Shown piece after piece: positions 46,919 through 61,457 of a stretch of 64,000 nt of DNA. The DNA comes from Cunninghamella blakesleeana (taxonomy: Eukaryota; Mucoromycota; Mucoromycetes; Mucorales; Cunninghamellaceae). The stretch spans positions 2,588,501 to 2,652,500 of the forward strand of contig JAFCIZ010000005.1 of assembly GCA_017871115.1 (NCBI GenBank), given 5' to 3'. The translations under genes and the position numbers were made by a program. The first letter of the stretch is position 1. Each line of letters starts with the position of its first letter. Below the pieces are notes generated by a model. The model worked only from the letters and a program-made list of their open reading frames with translations, was not told where the DNA came from and did no database searches.

Positions 46919-49900
46919 CTAATAATAGTCGTCTTCTTCTTCTTCCCCTTCATTATTATTTAAAGATGCATTGTATATCATAGGTTTTTTACCACCATAT
47001 TGTGTTTCTAAGGGTGGCAATATACCTCCGGGGCAAAGTTCTTCTAATTTAGCATATAATATTTTCTAAATAAAAATAAAATAAATAAATAATAGTTGGA
47101 TATAGTTAATTTAACATAACATAATATGCCCATTTTTTCATTTTTCATTTATATTTTTTGATATTTCCTATTAGAGATATGTTTCTATGTACCTGCATTT
47201 CATCAGCATCTTCATAAACGAAAGATCCTTCTTCATTAAATATTCTAGCATTATTGAACATTAAGTCAAAATCTGCACGGAATTGTTGAATAGTTTTATA
47301 ATAAGGTGAATGAATACGTTTCTTGATGATTTTCATAGCAATAGGATTTTTAATCATTGTATAATAAAGTGGGTAGTCCTTTTTACTGACAAGATCCATA
47401 AAGAGTTGGCTCCGTTGTCGATATGTACTATTTTTTAATATATATATAGTTATATGTTTTATATTAGTTAGAGTCCCTTTTACTTATATATATATATATA
47501 ATTATTTTTTTCATTTACTGTTCATCTTCGGCTCTTGATTCTTCTACAGCTTTATAACATTGTAAAAATATATCCGTCATCTGTTGTCGAATACGAGGTG
47601 GAATAATATCAGGCCCAACATATTCTTCTTTTTTAGCTCGTTTTCGTTTATTATTTTCTATTTCTCCCTTTTTTGGTCTTCCGCGTTTTTTGGGTCCAAC
47701 CTCTTCCACAGCAGCAGCTTTACGGTTGCCACGTTTCCCATTTTCATCACTTTCATCAGAATAATTGGCTTGATTTCTTTCTCGCCTTCTACTAATTTCA
47801 TTTTGTTTTTTAGCTATTACTTCATCTAAATCTACATCTTCATTTTCAAGTGCCTAATAATATTAATAATAGCAAGAAAAAAATAAAAAAAAATTTAAGT
47901 AAAATTTTCTTGTATATATATATATATATATATATTATAGGATTAAACTTTACATCTACCCATTGCTCTTCCGTTAACCCATCGTCATATCGAATTTCAT
48001 CTTTAGCCCGTTGCCCACGACCATATTCCAATAGAGGAGAGACATCTTCATCAGCAATATCATCTAAACGATAGACTTCAGGTAATTCTTCTTCTTGAAT
48101 CAGCCGTTCATATTTTTTACCGCTGTTGTTACGACCACCACCCATTCGTTTGAACATTTCCATTTCAGTTCTATTCCGTTCAGCATCAATCTTTTTAAAT
48201 ATTACTAATTCTTGATCAGACCGTTTCAACATTTCATTCAATTCTTCATCATCCAAATCTTCATCCATATCACTATCCTCTTCATCAGCTTTATCTTCCA
48301 AAAGCGTACGTAAAAATGCTTCCCGATCTTCATCAGTACTACGATTATCAAATTTCCCAGCTTGAATGACTTTCCCATCAATATCCAATTTATAATTTGC
48401 TCTTGCTAAAATGTTTTCTTCAATAGAATTAGCAGAGACTAATCGGAAAATACGTACTTCTTTGGTTTGACCAATACGATGGGCACGATCTTGAGCTTGT
48501 AAATCTTGATGAGGATTCCAATCAGAGTCAAAAATAATAACGGTATCTGCTGTTTGTAAATTAAGACCAAGCCCACCAGCCCTTGTACTTAATAAAAAGA
48601 CAAAATAAGGTGAATCGGGCGCATTGAAGATTTGTAAAAGCTGAGATCGATCGTCTGATTTAGTAGAACCATCCAATCGTAAATAAGCATAACCACGGTA
48701 ATTCATAAAATCTTCCATGATACTCATGATTTGTGTCATTTGAAAGAAGATCAACACACGATGTCCAGTTTCTCTTAATTTTGGCAACATACGATCTAAT
48801 AATTCAAACTTGCCTGCTGTTCTATATAACATATCGTTGGATTGTCTACTTGGGTTCACTGCGTTTTCAACTCCTTCAAAGACAAATGGATGGTTACAAA
48901 TTTTACGAAGTTGCATAATGGTGTTATTTAAACCTTTAATTCCAGTTCTTCCTTGTTCTCCAGTGGCGGTATAGATAATTCCGTTCTTTTTCATTTGTGA
49001 ATATAATTTGGCTTGTAAGGCTGAGAATTTGCATTTCACTACACGTTCCACTTTATCGGGTAATTCAGCCTCTACATCCTTCTTTAAACGTCTTAATAAG
49101 AAAGGTCGAAGTACTTTATGTAACCGTTTGATGATCAATAATTGTTCTTCTTCATTCAATTCTATTCTATCTTGTACGCCTTGATTTGAAAAAGGAGTAT
49201 TAAACCATTCTTCAAAACTTTTAACACTTTTAAAGATTTTTGGTAAAATGAAATTCAATAAAGCCCATAGTTCAGGTAAATTGTTCTAAATTATAATAAA
49301 AATATGAATGAAAATGAAAATAAAAAATAAATAAAAATAAATAAAAATAAATAAATAAAGTGAATAAATATATAAATAATATAGTTTATATTTATAATTA
49401 TTTATTTAATACTATAATTATAAATGATAATTTTTTTATATTTTATTTTATTTTACCTGTAAAGGTGTACCAGTTAAAATCAATCGATATCTTGTATTGT
49501 AGTAAGTACGTAAAGTAAAAGTTAATTTGGAGTTTGCATTTTTCATACGATGCCCTTCATCCATAATCATGTACAACCATTTTATTTTACCAAGAACAGG
49601 TCGATCTTTAATAATATATTCAAATGTAGTTAAAAGTACCTGGAAGCCTCCATGACGGATATCCATTTGTAATGCACGACGTGTTTGAGGTGGACCTTTA
49701 TAAACAATTTTAGATACAGACGGTGCCCATTTATCAAATTCTAAATTCCAATTGGTGAGAGTCCTATATTAATTATAATATACATATATATATATTAGTA
49801 TGGATTAACTATATTTTTTAAATTGATATTATTATTGTGTACTTACGATAATGGTACAATAATTAAATATGGTCCTTGTAGTTTTTTCTTTTCAATAAGA

Positions 49901-52341
49901 TAAGTAATTAAACTTATGGTTTGAATAGTTTTACCGAGACCCATTTCATCGGCAAGGATACCATTTAAATGATTGTTATATAAAGATACCATCCATTGAA
50001 GACCTTTGATCTAAATATAAAAATAAAGTGAAAATTTATTGATGTATATCATATGAGTAATCATGTTTAAATAAATATTCGTATAATTTTTATAATTTTA
50101 TAATTGTTTAATTATTTATTACCTGGTAATCTTTTAATGTACCACCAACTAATATTTTTGGTTGAGTTACTTCTTCCTTTATTCTATGGGTTACCTTGAA
50201 ATAATCGACTTTGGTATCAGGATCCTAAATATTTTTAATAAAAAGATAAATAAATAAAGCGAATTGCCAATACATTTAAATTATTAGTATTTTTATTAAT
50301 TTATTTATTTATTTTTACCACAGTGCTGTTTTCGTCATCTTCTACAGGTTCGTCTACAATAAATTCACGATGGTCATTTTGTTGATCCAATACAGCCTTT
50401 GTTAAAGATTCCAAGAAACTTCCAGTTTGTCTAAGAAGTTGAGTTAAACGGGTATCTTTTGCTTCATCAATCAACTTCATATAAGCTTCTTCATCATCAT
50501 TCTTTAATGCTTTAATACGTTCTTTAGTAATACGTTCCGCTTTCTTTTGTTCTTCCTTTTCAACATGTTGGTGGAATTGAATGACAGCACGGCCTAATTT
50601 TGTTTGTTTAGCTTGCCATGTTCGTTGGGCTGTTACCATATTACGTCCATGATCACATATACTTTGTAAATGATCCAAGTGAATTTGTTTTTCTTTTTGT
50701 TCACGGTCAATGCGCTGTTGTCTTTCTACTGATTCTGTTTGTCTAGCTTCACGTAATGATAGTTTTTTCATTTTTCTATATGCAAGTCGATCAGCCGTTG
50801 TTGCTACTACTGCTCCTTTTGCCATGCCAATCACCATTTCCTTACGAAGCTAATTTAATAAAAAAGAAGAAAGAAAGAAAAATATATAGTGAGAATACGT
50901 CTTTTTTGTTAAAAAGAAAATATAATAAAATATATATGTAAAATACGTATGTTTATATTACTTTTTTTTGTTTATCCAGTAATTTTAAACTTTTAAGTTC
51001 AATGACAGCTCTTATTTTGTTTCCAATTTTTCCAGATTTAATATCATTTTCCAATTCAGATATAATATGATCCATATCATTTTCCAATTCTTTTCTTCTA
51101 TAAGCCATACGATGCTGCACCCTTTCTTCTCGTTCATCAAATAATGTTTTTGAATCTATTCCAAGTGGGATAATGCTAGGTATAAGTAATCTTTGTTGAC
51201 GTGAAGCATGGGCAAAAGAAGATATAGGTTTTTTCATTAAATTATAAGGTGACGCATAAGCATTAAATACTAGTCCAGTAGGTTGAAGTGAGGGAGGTGC
51301 TAAATCTGTTCGACCTGGTATAGTGGATGTTGTACCAGCAATTGCAGTAGTAGAAGGTATGGGTGCTGATGTAGTTATTGTTGATGTGGTAGTAGTCGTT
51401 GAAACAATTTCCGTAGCTGTAGTATTCATTGCTGTGGATGATGGCGCTATCGTTGCAGCTGTTTCTTGAATACTGGATGATGATAATGTCGTTGGTGTTG
51501 TTGTAGGAGGTACTATAGGTGACTGTAAATTAGGATGAAACTGAGAAGGTGTTATTGAACTTTGTTGAGAGGGTGAGTTGTTTTTTATAGAATCATCGGT
51601 ATTAAAAGGGGATAAAACTGCTTGTTGTAAGTGAGGCGGTAAAGGCATATTTTTCGATATGAGTTTATACGCTACAATTTGACATTTTAAAGCGGCTAAT
51701 TGAGCATTTGTAAACAAAGAGTGAGATGGTGTTGATGAGCCTAAGTTATTGTTATTAATAATATAATAATAGTAATAATTTAAGTATTAGATATCTATTA
51801 TATATTTTCCTTTTGTATTCTCTTTTTATTTTTCTTTTCATTATATATACATGCATATATAAATATAAAGTACCTTGAATAGTACCATCGTTTGTAGTTG
51901 ATTGTTGTTGTATAGAATGAAGTTGATGTTGTGAATTAGGAAAACCTGTAGTAGGTGACATTGGCTGTTGTTGTTGTGGTATTTGCTGAGGAGGAGGTTG
52001 TGTCATTTGATATTGTAAACGTTGTTGATTTTGTACATGTTTAAGGAATCGCATAATATTAGCTAATTCTGGGTGAGTGTCCTCTTTGGCACCTTGAGAT
52101 TGTAAAAACATAGCACGCTACAAATATAAGTAAATATATGGGGAAAGAGATGAAGCTTTAATATATATATATATATGATTTGTTTTACAGTTATTTTATA
52201 TCCTATTTTATTAACTATTTTATGTATTATGTATAATGATTTATTTACTTGTAACATCAAATTGATTTTTTCTTTTGATATATTTCCAGGTAATGCTGTT
52301 AAATTGCCATTTTGCTGTATTCCATTTACTATTGAACTCAT
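46919..52341 (-). CDS. SNF2: SWI/SNF or RSC chromatin-remodelling ATPase (Snf2/Sth1)
   Basis: Catalytic ATPase that slides or evicts nucleosomes, nuclear. Eleven exons (52341-52249, 52117-51874, 51740-50962, 50849-50319, 50224-50123, 50010-49847, 49763-49457, 49285-47954, 47853-47519, 47427-47193, 47065-46919) give 1422 residues. Order: QLQ domain ~121-155 ([19 protein letters not shown]), Pro/Thr/Ser-rich spacer, HSA region from ~373 ([13 protein letters not shown]), SNF2 ATPase with Walker A DEMGLGKT (Lys610), MDEGHR (~706), [19 protein letters not shown] across a splice join, and helicase C with [15 protein letters not shown] and [11 protein letters not shown]; then a SnAC-like region, AT-hook KKRGRPKKG, bromodomain ~1297-1374 ([27 protein letters not shown]) and an acidic end [11 protein letters not shown] plus bromodomain identifies the BRM/Snf2/Sth1 class; which of the two cannot be decided here. 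Confidence 0.95.
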
Positions 52342-53149
52342 CCTAGCCCACGATATCTAAAACTGGGATGAGATTTAAGGTAATTGTTGTATAGGCTTTT
52401 CTTTTTATTTTTTTCTGTCTAAATTTGATATAATAAAATCGCCAATGATATTTTAATAAGGGTTTCTCTATAAAAATAAAAAAATAGTTAAATATGAAAG
52501 ATCAGTATTAGTTCAATATTAATTTGTAAATATTTTTTCTTTTTATTAATATAATAATAATAATAATAATAAAAACGATATAAAAATAAAATCATAGTCG
52601 TTTTAATATACTTTTCTTTTATGCCTATGTATATCTTACAATTACATTGAATATAACAAATAAATTATGACAAGTGAAAAAAAAAAGGATATTTCTTATC
52701 TCCTTTTTTTTTTTTTTTGGGAACTTACTTTATTTGCAGCTATACACCAGCAGTGGTTATTTAAAAAAAAAGAGAGAGAGAAAAAAAGTGGGCGGGTTCG
52801 AGCACAAAAAAAATTAAATTATATATTGGCTAAAAAGTCACAGCGGAATTTAAATTCGCATTTAACTCCAAAACCCAGCTTTTTTCTTTCTCGTTTTCAA
52901 CCATTGATTTCCTTATTTTTTTTTTCTTCCTTATTTATTTTCTCTTCCTTTTTTCTTTTTTGCCTTCTTTTCTTCCTTATTTCTCTTTTATAAACTTTTT
53001 TTTGTAAGTTATGAAAATATATTTTATAACGCTATTTATTTAATATATAACATTTATCTAACGCGTTGGATCGTTTTTTTATGGTTTTATTAGTCATACA
53101 TTACATTTTATTTTAAAAATATTAATAATAATAACGATATACATAAAAG
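52342..53149. other. Divergent promoter region
   Basis: Lies between SNF2/STH1 (minus) and PP2A (plus). Contains pyrimidine tracts at 52870-52990 and a GC-richer AGTGGGCGGGTTCGAGC at 52788-52804. A 108-codon plus-strand frame here is Phe/Leu-rich and rejected. Confidence 0.6.
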
Positions 53150-54675
<1,526 letters not shown>

Positions 54676-55786
54676 ACATTATTATTTAAGAATTACGTCG
54701 TTGTTTGAACATATAAAATTAGAAAAGATGGTTCCTTTTTTTACTTTCTTTTAATTTTTAGTTGTAATTACTTTATTATTATATTATATTATTATTATTA
54801 TTATTATTATTTATCTTATCTCCCTTATAAAATATATATATATATATAAACAAAAAAATATATATGAAAATTACTTGTATCTTTCCATCTTTATACATAT
54901 ATATATATATATATATATATATGTATTCTTTTGACTAATTTTATTTTTTATTTTTTTAAAATATTATATAAATCATTATATTGATCATCTCACACTTGAA
55001 TACGTTTATTATTCAAGATAATGAATTATAGTAATATTAATAATAAAATAGTAATATATAAAAATAGTAATGAAATGTTATTTTATTTTACATGAATGCT
55101 TAGTGTAACTTGGATAGACTTAATAAAAATATTAACTGTTTTTTTTACTTGTCAATTAATTGATTATATATAGATATATAAAAGTCAACCTTGGAAATAA
55201 TAATAAAGGAGAAAAATGGTGTAACATTTAATGAGGCAAAAATAAGAATGAAATCGAGTGTTTTTTATATACCATTGATTATTATAACAAAAAAGAGAAA
55301 AAACTATGTGATAGTGCATAGTAGGATGGACTTTGAGTATCAATACATGTATGTATGAATAAATACTGTTGTTATTTAAATCATTGTTTTATTAAAATTA
55401 AATACTGTCAATAGTTTAGGAGGATGTTTTTTTTGGAGAAAACAAAAAAAAAAAAAGAAAAAAAGAAAAAATGAATATAGTATTCTCCTCTTTTTCATTC
55501 TCCTTTTTCCTTTAGTCAAACTATAAATTAAACTTTCAACTTTTTGGCTTGATATTATTCCACAACGAGCAATTTCTTCGTGTTTTATTATTAAATAAGG
55601 GGACCATATATATAATTTTAAAAATATAATTTTTATTTTATTTTATTCTTCTTTCTTTCCTTCTTTCTTTCTCTCTTTCTCTCTTTTTTTTACAAACGTA
55701 TATGTTGTATTTACTCTTACTTTTTTAACATTTCAAACTTTTTTAATATCGTCGGTGTTTAAATTAATTTCAATATTTTTATTTTT
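54676..55786. other. Gene-poor interval of 1.1 kb
   Basis: 3' flank of PP2A with TA runs (54832-54850, 54896-54922) and an ATT run at 54790; ends in a pyrimidine-rich stretch (55640-55690) in front of the next gene. No gene seen. Confidence 0.65.
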
Positions 55787-58033
55787 ATGTCAAAGAAAAA
55801 AAATAATACAGCTCTTCCCACTTTTAAACCAAAATCAAACAGTATATATCTTGCTATCATTGTTTTTGATAAAGAACAAAATGTACTTTTAACACCTAAT
55901 CAACAATATCCGATACTCCCTATTTTAACTCGTGATCGTTTAGCTTATCATAACTTTACTATTAATAATCCTGATTTTCATTCAATTCTTCAATATTGTC
56001 AACAAGATAACCAATGTTATGAAACCGATTTTTTAAAAAAATTTATTAATACACATCATAAATTATTGCAATTAATTGGTTGTAGTCATCAGCATGGTGT
56101 ATTATATAGACATATTTTGGAATTTCAACGTCCCAATTTTAAACTTTTATTCATGTTATATCCTTTTGAACAGTTAACCATTATTTCTCCTCTTTCGCGT
56201 ACTTCTCGTCTTTATTGGTACCCTTCTCATAATCAAGATCATTTGGATTTTATCACAAAATATGAATTAGTAACATCCCCTTCTAGTTTAACTATTAAAT
56301 TGTGGCGCCAGCCTAGAGCCGTTTATCATTCTTTACGTTCTCAATTACCTCGTGGGCTTTATTTGGCTTTATTTTATTGTCAATCCTCTCCTTCCAATTG
56401 TCGTCGTGGATTACAGATCTATTTAGAAAAACATCACGAACACAGATTACCTTGTGTTCCTTTAAGATATGATACAAGTATCACCGCTAATGAATGGGAA
56501 TGGCTACAGACTTGTAGCAGGAAACAACAATATCAAGAAGATATTTCATTTTTGGATAATGATAATAATGATAATAATATGGATGCTATTAATAAAAAGA
56601 ATAATGATGGTCATGAAAATAATATAACTTTGGATATCAATTTAAATGAGAGTCAGTACCCTATCAGTCCTCACCATATGGATTATTTGGAAACTTATGA
56701 TTTTCTTACAAAGGAAATGCAAGAAAAACAACAAATGGAACAGCAAAAAATACAGCAACAATTAATTCCTTTTCAACAAGCAATTCAAAATGGATGTCAT
56801 GAATTAGAATCTTTAACTGGTATTAATATTCAATTGGAGGATCTTTTTACTGAAGATAGTTTATGTTTTGTTTATGATCAGCAACAAGAGGATAATATGA
56901 TGGAAGATAAAAATAATTATATGGATCCTTTTTATAATGATGATAATAAGAATCTTATAATGTCAGATGATAATATTGAAGAACAAGACGATGATGACGA
57001 TGACGATGACGATGACGACAATTCTTTGGATATAATTCAAAAAACATTAAAAAAAAAAACACTCTCAATTGCCGATATGTTTACTTATGGACAAAAGCAA
57101 ATACAACAAAGTTGGAGTAAACCAGTACATACAAGAATGTTGATCATCGTGAAACCATTGTGCTTAACACCGGATTTCCCAGTTAGGCCCAATTTTGATT
57201 TTTATCCTTACCGATTATTTAAATCTTTATACCAAGATAAATTGCAATTTGCCACTGCTTCTTCATCATCATCTTCATCTGGATCACCTATATTTAGGAA
57301 AAAACCTCAACATCATGTATCCATGTCCGATTTATTAAATAGTACCATTAAAAATAGTACGCTTATGTTTTCCAATCGGTCCCATTATTTTGTACAACAG
57401 CATGCCATTCATAGTAATAATGATTATGAATTACATTCTCAATATGATTCTTTAAATAATAGTAGTAATATAGTCAGCGATGGTAACGACTTTAATAATA
57501 ATATCAATGAAATAAATACATCATCCATTATCTCCTATCAAATTAAATATACATCTCAGCATGATAAATCAACAACAACACCTATTATAGATCAAACAAA
57601 AAGAATGAATATGGCTTATAGTAATAATAATGAAATGGATTTTTCAATGGCTATACTTTATCATGAAAACGATTTAAAAGGATGGACAGGACGCTTATTA
57701 GAATTTGATCGACAACGTATGGCATCACATTCTATACAACAACATCAGTTAAAAACTATATCAGATACTTCTACAGTGACAACCAATGCAAGTGCTCCAA
57801 TAATGATTACTACTGCGACCAGCATCAGATCAAAGCATCAACGAAATCATCGGTTAAATTCAACTTGTTCTTTGCCTATTGATTTTACTCGGCCACATTT
57901 ATCAAAAGCAAATACCATCCCGTTTCAACAAAAACATCATCAACAACAACAATGTAATTACTTTTTTGAATCTGATACAAAATCTTTATCAAAATGGGTA
58001 AAGCAATGGTGGGTAGCCTATCGTAAAAAATAA
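55787..58033 (+). CDS. Unrecognised 748-residue single-exon protein
   Basis: Function not recognised. Uninterrupted reading frame of 748 residues with a protein-like N-terminal region: strands SIYLAIIVFDKEQNVLLTP, then HQHGVLYRHILEFQRPNFKL, LFMLYPFEQLTIISPLSRTS, RQPRAVYHSLRSQLPRGLYL and NCRRGLQIYLEKHHEH. The rest is low complexity: Asn/Asp runs (residues ~260-285), a Gln-rich helix (KEMQEKQQMEQQKIQQQLI), a run of eleven Asp near residue 410, Ser runs and His/Gln runs, ending SLSKWVKQWWVAYRKK. Lack of introns is unusual next to intron-rich neighbours. The first 200 residues may be a globular domain and were compared in mind with Nudix and NTF2-like folds without a match. Confidence 0.8.
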   Translation: MSKKKNNTALPTFKPKSNSIYLAIIVFDKEQNVLLTPNQQYPILPILTRDRLAYHNFTINNPDFHSILQYCQQDNQCYETDFLKKFINTHHKLLQLIGCSHQHGVLYRHILEFQRPNFKLLFMLYPFEQLTIISPLSRTSRLYWYPSHNQDHLDFITKYELVTSPSSLTIKLWRQPRAVYHSLRSQLPRGLYLALFYCQSSPSNCRRGLQIYLEKHHEHRLPCVPLRYDTSITANEWEWLQTCSRKQQYQEDISFLDNDNNDNNMDAINKKNNDGHENNITLDINLNESQYPISPHHMDYLETYDFLTKEMQEKQQMEQQKIQQQLIPFQQAIQNGCHELESLTGINIQLEDLFTEDSLCFVYDQQQEDNMMEDKNNYMDPFYNDDNKNLIMSDDNIEEQDDDDDDDDDDDNSLDIIQKTLKKKTLSIADMFTYGQKQIQQSWSKPVHTRMLIIVKPLCLTPDFPVRPNFDFYPYRLFKSLYQDKLQFATASSSSSSSGSPIFRKKPQHHVSMSDLLNSTIKNSTLMFSNRSHYFVQQHAIHSNNDYELHSQYDSLNNSSNIVSDGNDFNNNINEINTSSIISYQIKYTSQHDKSTTTPIIDQTKRMNMAYSNNNEMDFSMAILYHENDLKGWTGRLLEFDRQRMASHSIQQHQLKTISDTSTVTTNASAPIMITTATSIRSKHQRNHRLNSTCSLPIDFTRPHLSKANTIPFQQKHHQQQQCNYFFESDTKSLSKWVKQWWVAYRKK

Positions 58034-58589
58034 ATTACCCTCTATATATCTATTTTTTTTTTTTAATTTTAATTTTTTTCTTTCGAATAATATATAAATA
58101 AATAAATATACTATTTTTCATTCTATTGTTATTCCAAGAGTCGTATTTTTTTTTTTATCAAAAAGGAATATAATTATTAATTCCACTTTTTCAGATATAC
58201 AATGACTTACATGAATGTAACTTTTTTATTAGTCAATATTAATTAAATTTTAACACGAGTTTGATATTTTTTAGAATTTATCTGTCAACGTTCAAATGTA
58301 TCTTATCAGAACTGGCTTATGCGTAGAAAGCATTGACATTATTAATCTTAATAATTTCAAGTCAATTGGTTTATTACCCATAAAAATAAATAGATGTTTA
58401 TGTGTCCTCTGTAAATATCATTGTGTAAAAAGCCTTTTCAATTTTATTAAAATCAAAAAGAAAAAATAAATTATTATTTTATACATCTGTAACTATTTAT
58501 TACTGCTACATTTTTTTTAAAAAAAAAAACATGTATAAAGAATCATTTTCATGGATGATTTTTAATTGTAGGTAGGTAATAAATATAGG
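58034..58589. other. Intergenic, 3' flank of the 748-residue gene
   Basis: AT-rich with a T8A11 palindrome at 58511-58529 flanked by near-symmetrical ACAT/ATGT. No gene seen. Confidence 0.6.
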
Positions 58590-59345
58590 AGAACGGGCAC
58601 AGTTACAAGAATGCCATTCATCTGATGGATCACTCGAATACATACGCACAAAGTTATTTTTTGAATTTTATTTTATCAAATATATAATAAAATAAATATT
58701 AAATAGCTATATTTATTTAGTGATGTATAATTTATTTACGTACAGTACTAGCAAAGCATTCTATTTCCTCTTGTAAGTAAAATTGATAGCCGACGTTCAA
58801 CTTTTCGTCCTTACCTTTCGAATGGTGGCGTGATTATTATAACTAATTAGTGCCTTGTTGCGATCCATTATTGAACAAGAATCTCTTACGGGTGAAAGTA
58901 AAAGCCGTTCACGAAAAATCTTGATATTATCATGGTCATCATACGAAGCATTTTTGTCACCTTTGTAAAGTTTAGGAATATGTATATATATAACTGAAAA
59001 AGAAGTATGAGTTAAGAATTATATCCGGATCGAATTATTTTTTAAATACATTTATTGAAAAAGCAGATGAATAATCAAAGCGACTAAGTAATAAATTTGA
59101 AATATTTCCTATTATCAATTGGAAAACCAGTACGTTGATATAGTTTAATTCTATAATTATAATCGTAAATGTCAGACTAAGATGACCAAAGACTGGTATA
59201 GATCTATAAATAGTAGTAATTGAATCAATATCCATTTTAAAATCACCATTAGCGAGATAATCAAAACCAGGCCCGACCTTAAAAGCACCAGGAGTAGCTG
59301 AGACAGAAACTATGGAAGGAATGGCAACAGAAACATTGAAAGATT
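58590..59345 (-). pseudogene. Decayed coding remnant of unknown family
   Basis: Three stretches on the minus strand read like real protein and are GC-richer than surrounding spacer but do not join. First (59345-59180): VSVAIPSIVSVSATPGAFKV, GPGFDYLANGDFKMDIDSIT, IPVFGHL. A one-base frame change near 59180 then gives SDIYDYNYRIKLYQRTGFPI and DNRKYFKFIT before a stop. Second (58980-58798): KLYKGDKNASYDDHDNIKIF, RERLLLSPVRDSCSIMDRNK, ALISYNNHATIRK, then a stop. Third (about 58660-58590): FVRMYSSDPSDEWHSCNCAR. Frameshift, in-frame stops and lack of a start argue for a dead gene or transposon fragment rather than a spliced gene. Family not recognised; a spliced gene with poorly visible exons remains possible. 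Confidence 0.45.
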
Positions 59346-59506
59346 AAGGAAAAGTAGAGGGAAGAAAATAAAAATTCCCAAAAAAAAACTGCGGAGTTTT
59401 TTTGACTCGCCAAATAAGGATTGGATTCCATTTAAAGGTAGTGAATTTTTTTTTACTTCTTTCCCTTCCAATTTTTTTTTTCCAAGTCAACTTAATCTAT
59501 TTGATA

Positions 59507-61182
59507 ATGGATTATGATAAATCAACAAAACTGAGTTCACAAACATATTGGCAAATTGCATTTATATACGCGTTTTCTGTTTTATTTGATCGATCTGATA
59601 TAGCCCCAATATATTCGCCACCTCCTTTTACACCTAAAGTAATATTAATAAAAATATAAATAAAATACACTTTTTTTAATTAAAAAGAATAACAGCAATT
59701 AATATATTTAATATATATTTAATATATATATTTAATTTAGTCGCTTGAGGAAGCAATATACCAGGATAATAATGGCTTATTAGATAAATTAATGTGTTGT
59801 TTTTTAAGTAATGCTTTAAATAGAAGAAAGCCAATCGAGTAAGTTAATTTCACCTTCAATACTTTTATTATTTGTTACCATTGCCATTATTGTTATGAAT
59901 AAAAAATATTTATAACACACACACATATATATGTATATATTAGGATACCACATGCAACAAGAGCTTTGTACGATTATATTAATAGTAAAATAAGATCTCT
60001 TGATTTTGATCTTGATTACAACCCTTTGACAAATCAGCAACAAGGTTTTCAATCTCTGACATCGGATATGAAAGTAAATAGAACAACAAATAAAGATAAT
60101 AGAACATAAATGAATATATAAATTTCATTATATCTAATCATAGTTATTTTATTATTATTATATTTTTATGTAGTTAAAAGTGATACATGCATTAGTAGAA
60201 TGGCAGTTACAAGATAGTGAAGCTGTACGTAAAATTGTAGACCATTTATTCAAGACAATTAAAAATGGTGAGGATAATCCATTATTACCTATTCCATTTG
60301 GTTATGATCAACGAAAGCGAGCCTATTGGAGATTTGGTGGTAAGTTAGATTGTTTTTCTATTATTTTTCATTTTTGATACGATTCCTATATTTGATATAT
60401 ATATATATATATTTATATTTATTACCTTTTTGTTTCATTTCTTTCCCTTTTAATATAAATATAGATTCACCATATTTATGGTGTGAAAATCCTAATTTAA
60501 AAAAAGGTTGTGAATTTCAAATAGGTAAAGAATTATTATCCATAATGAAAATAAAGAAAATTATAATAATAAAACGTAAATGCAATAGTAATATAAATGT
60601 TAATGCTAACAATACAATAATATAATATATATTTATTGGATAGTTTGTAGTGATATGGAAGAGCTGCAACAATTTGGAAATACTATTATTAAAAGCAAAA
60701 ACAATAATGAAAAGATAATGGGAAAAGCTATTTTAAATGAACTGATTCCTAAGTTAGAAGAACAACAAAAGATACAAGAAAGGAAGGATCGTATGAAAGC
60801 ACGTCAATTAGCAGCAAATATTGCTTTAGAAACACCAAAAATCTTACCTAAAAGAGAAAGAAAAAAACCTGTGCGTTATAATTTTAACGAAGACATGAAT
60901 TTAGATGGTGATGGTGATTATGAACACATTTATAAAAATAAAAAAAATATGACTGAAAATAAACCAACAGACATAAGAAGACCTTTACGTTCAAGTGGTA
61001 GATTAAATGGTGAAGATGCTATTAAAGATTATATGGATATGGATATGAATATGGATATGGATATGAATATGGATATGGATGCGGATATGGAACAAAAACA
61101 TTTAGATAAAAAAGACAATTTATCATGGCCAACACCACCTGAACAATATACACAATTAGATGAAGAAGTAGATATAATGTAA
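59507..61182 (+). CDS. DDT-domain chromatin protein (CECR2/RSF1-like)
   Basis: Probable partner subunit of an ISWI-type remodeller, nuclear. Six exons (59507-59638, 59741-59838, 59944-60073, 60174-60339, 60465-60524, 60644-61182) give 374 residues. Residues ~12-135 fit the DDT region and its neighbours: TYWQIAFIYAFSVLFD, FTPKSLEEAIYQDNNGLLDK, LMCCFLSNALNRRKPIEIPH, LKVIHALVEWQLQDSEAVRK; then NPLLPIPFGYDQRKRAYWRF and GDSPYLWCENPNLKKG, the WSD-type motif in which an YWxFG strand follows. Compared with CECR2 and RSF1 it lacks bromodomain and PHD finger. The C-terminal part is charged, with KRERKKPVRYNF and a Met-Asp repeat (MDMDMNMDMDMNMDMD) encoded by tandem ATGGAT units. The upstream 35 codons of the open frame are T-rich leader and were excluded. 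Confidence 0.85.
61033..61092 (+). repeat. In-frame ATGGAT hexanucleotide repeat
   Basis: About ten imperfect ATGGAT/ATGAAT units inside the last exon of the DDT-domain gene, coding for alternating Met-Asp/Asn. A coding microsatellite likely to vary in length between isolates. Confidence 0.9.
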
Positions 61183-61457
61183 ATAAAATGGAAATTTTTA
61201 TTCTTTAGCACTATCAATGTTAGTATATATATATATAATTTTATTATTATCTTTATCATATCATAAAAAAGAATAGTATTAAACAATTGGCAATTTTAAA
61301 AATAAATAAAACATAATCAACTATTTAACAAATTTGCATTAAACTAATGAATCTAGTCGTCGGAAGCCACAAGAGGAGTTTCAAATTTGATCTCACCAAG
61401 ATATAATTTTAAAAAAAATCAATGAACAATTGATCCTTCTTTTTTTTATTAAACAAT

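Noticed and set aside
52667..52993. 108-codon plus-strand frame in the SNF2/PP2A promoter
   Set aside because: Poly-Phe/Leu/Ser from pyrimidine tracts; not protein-like.
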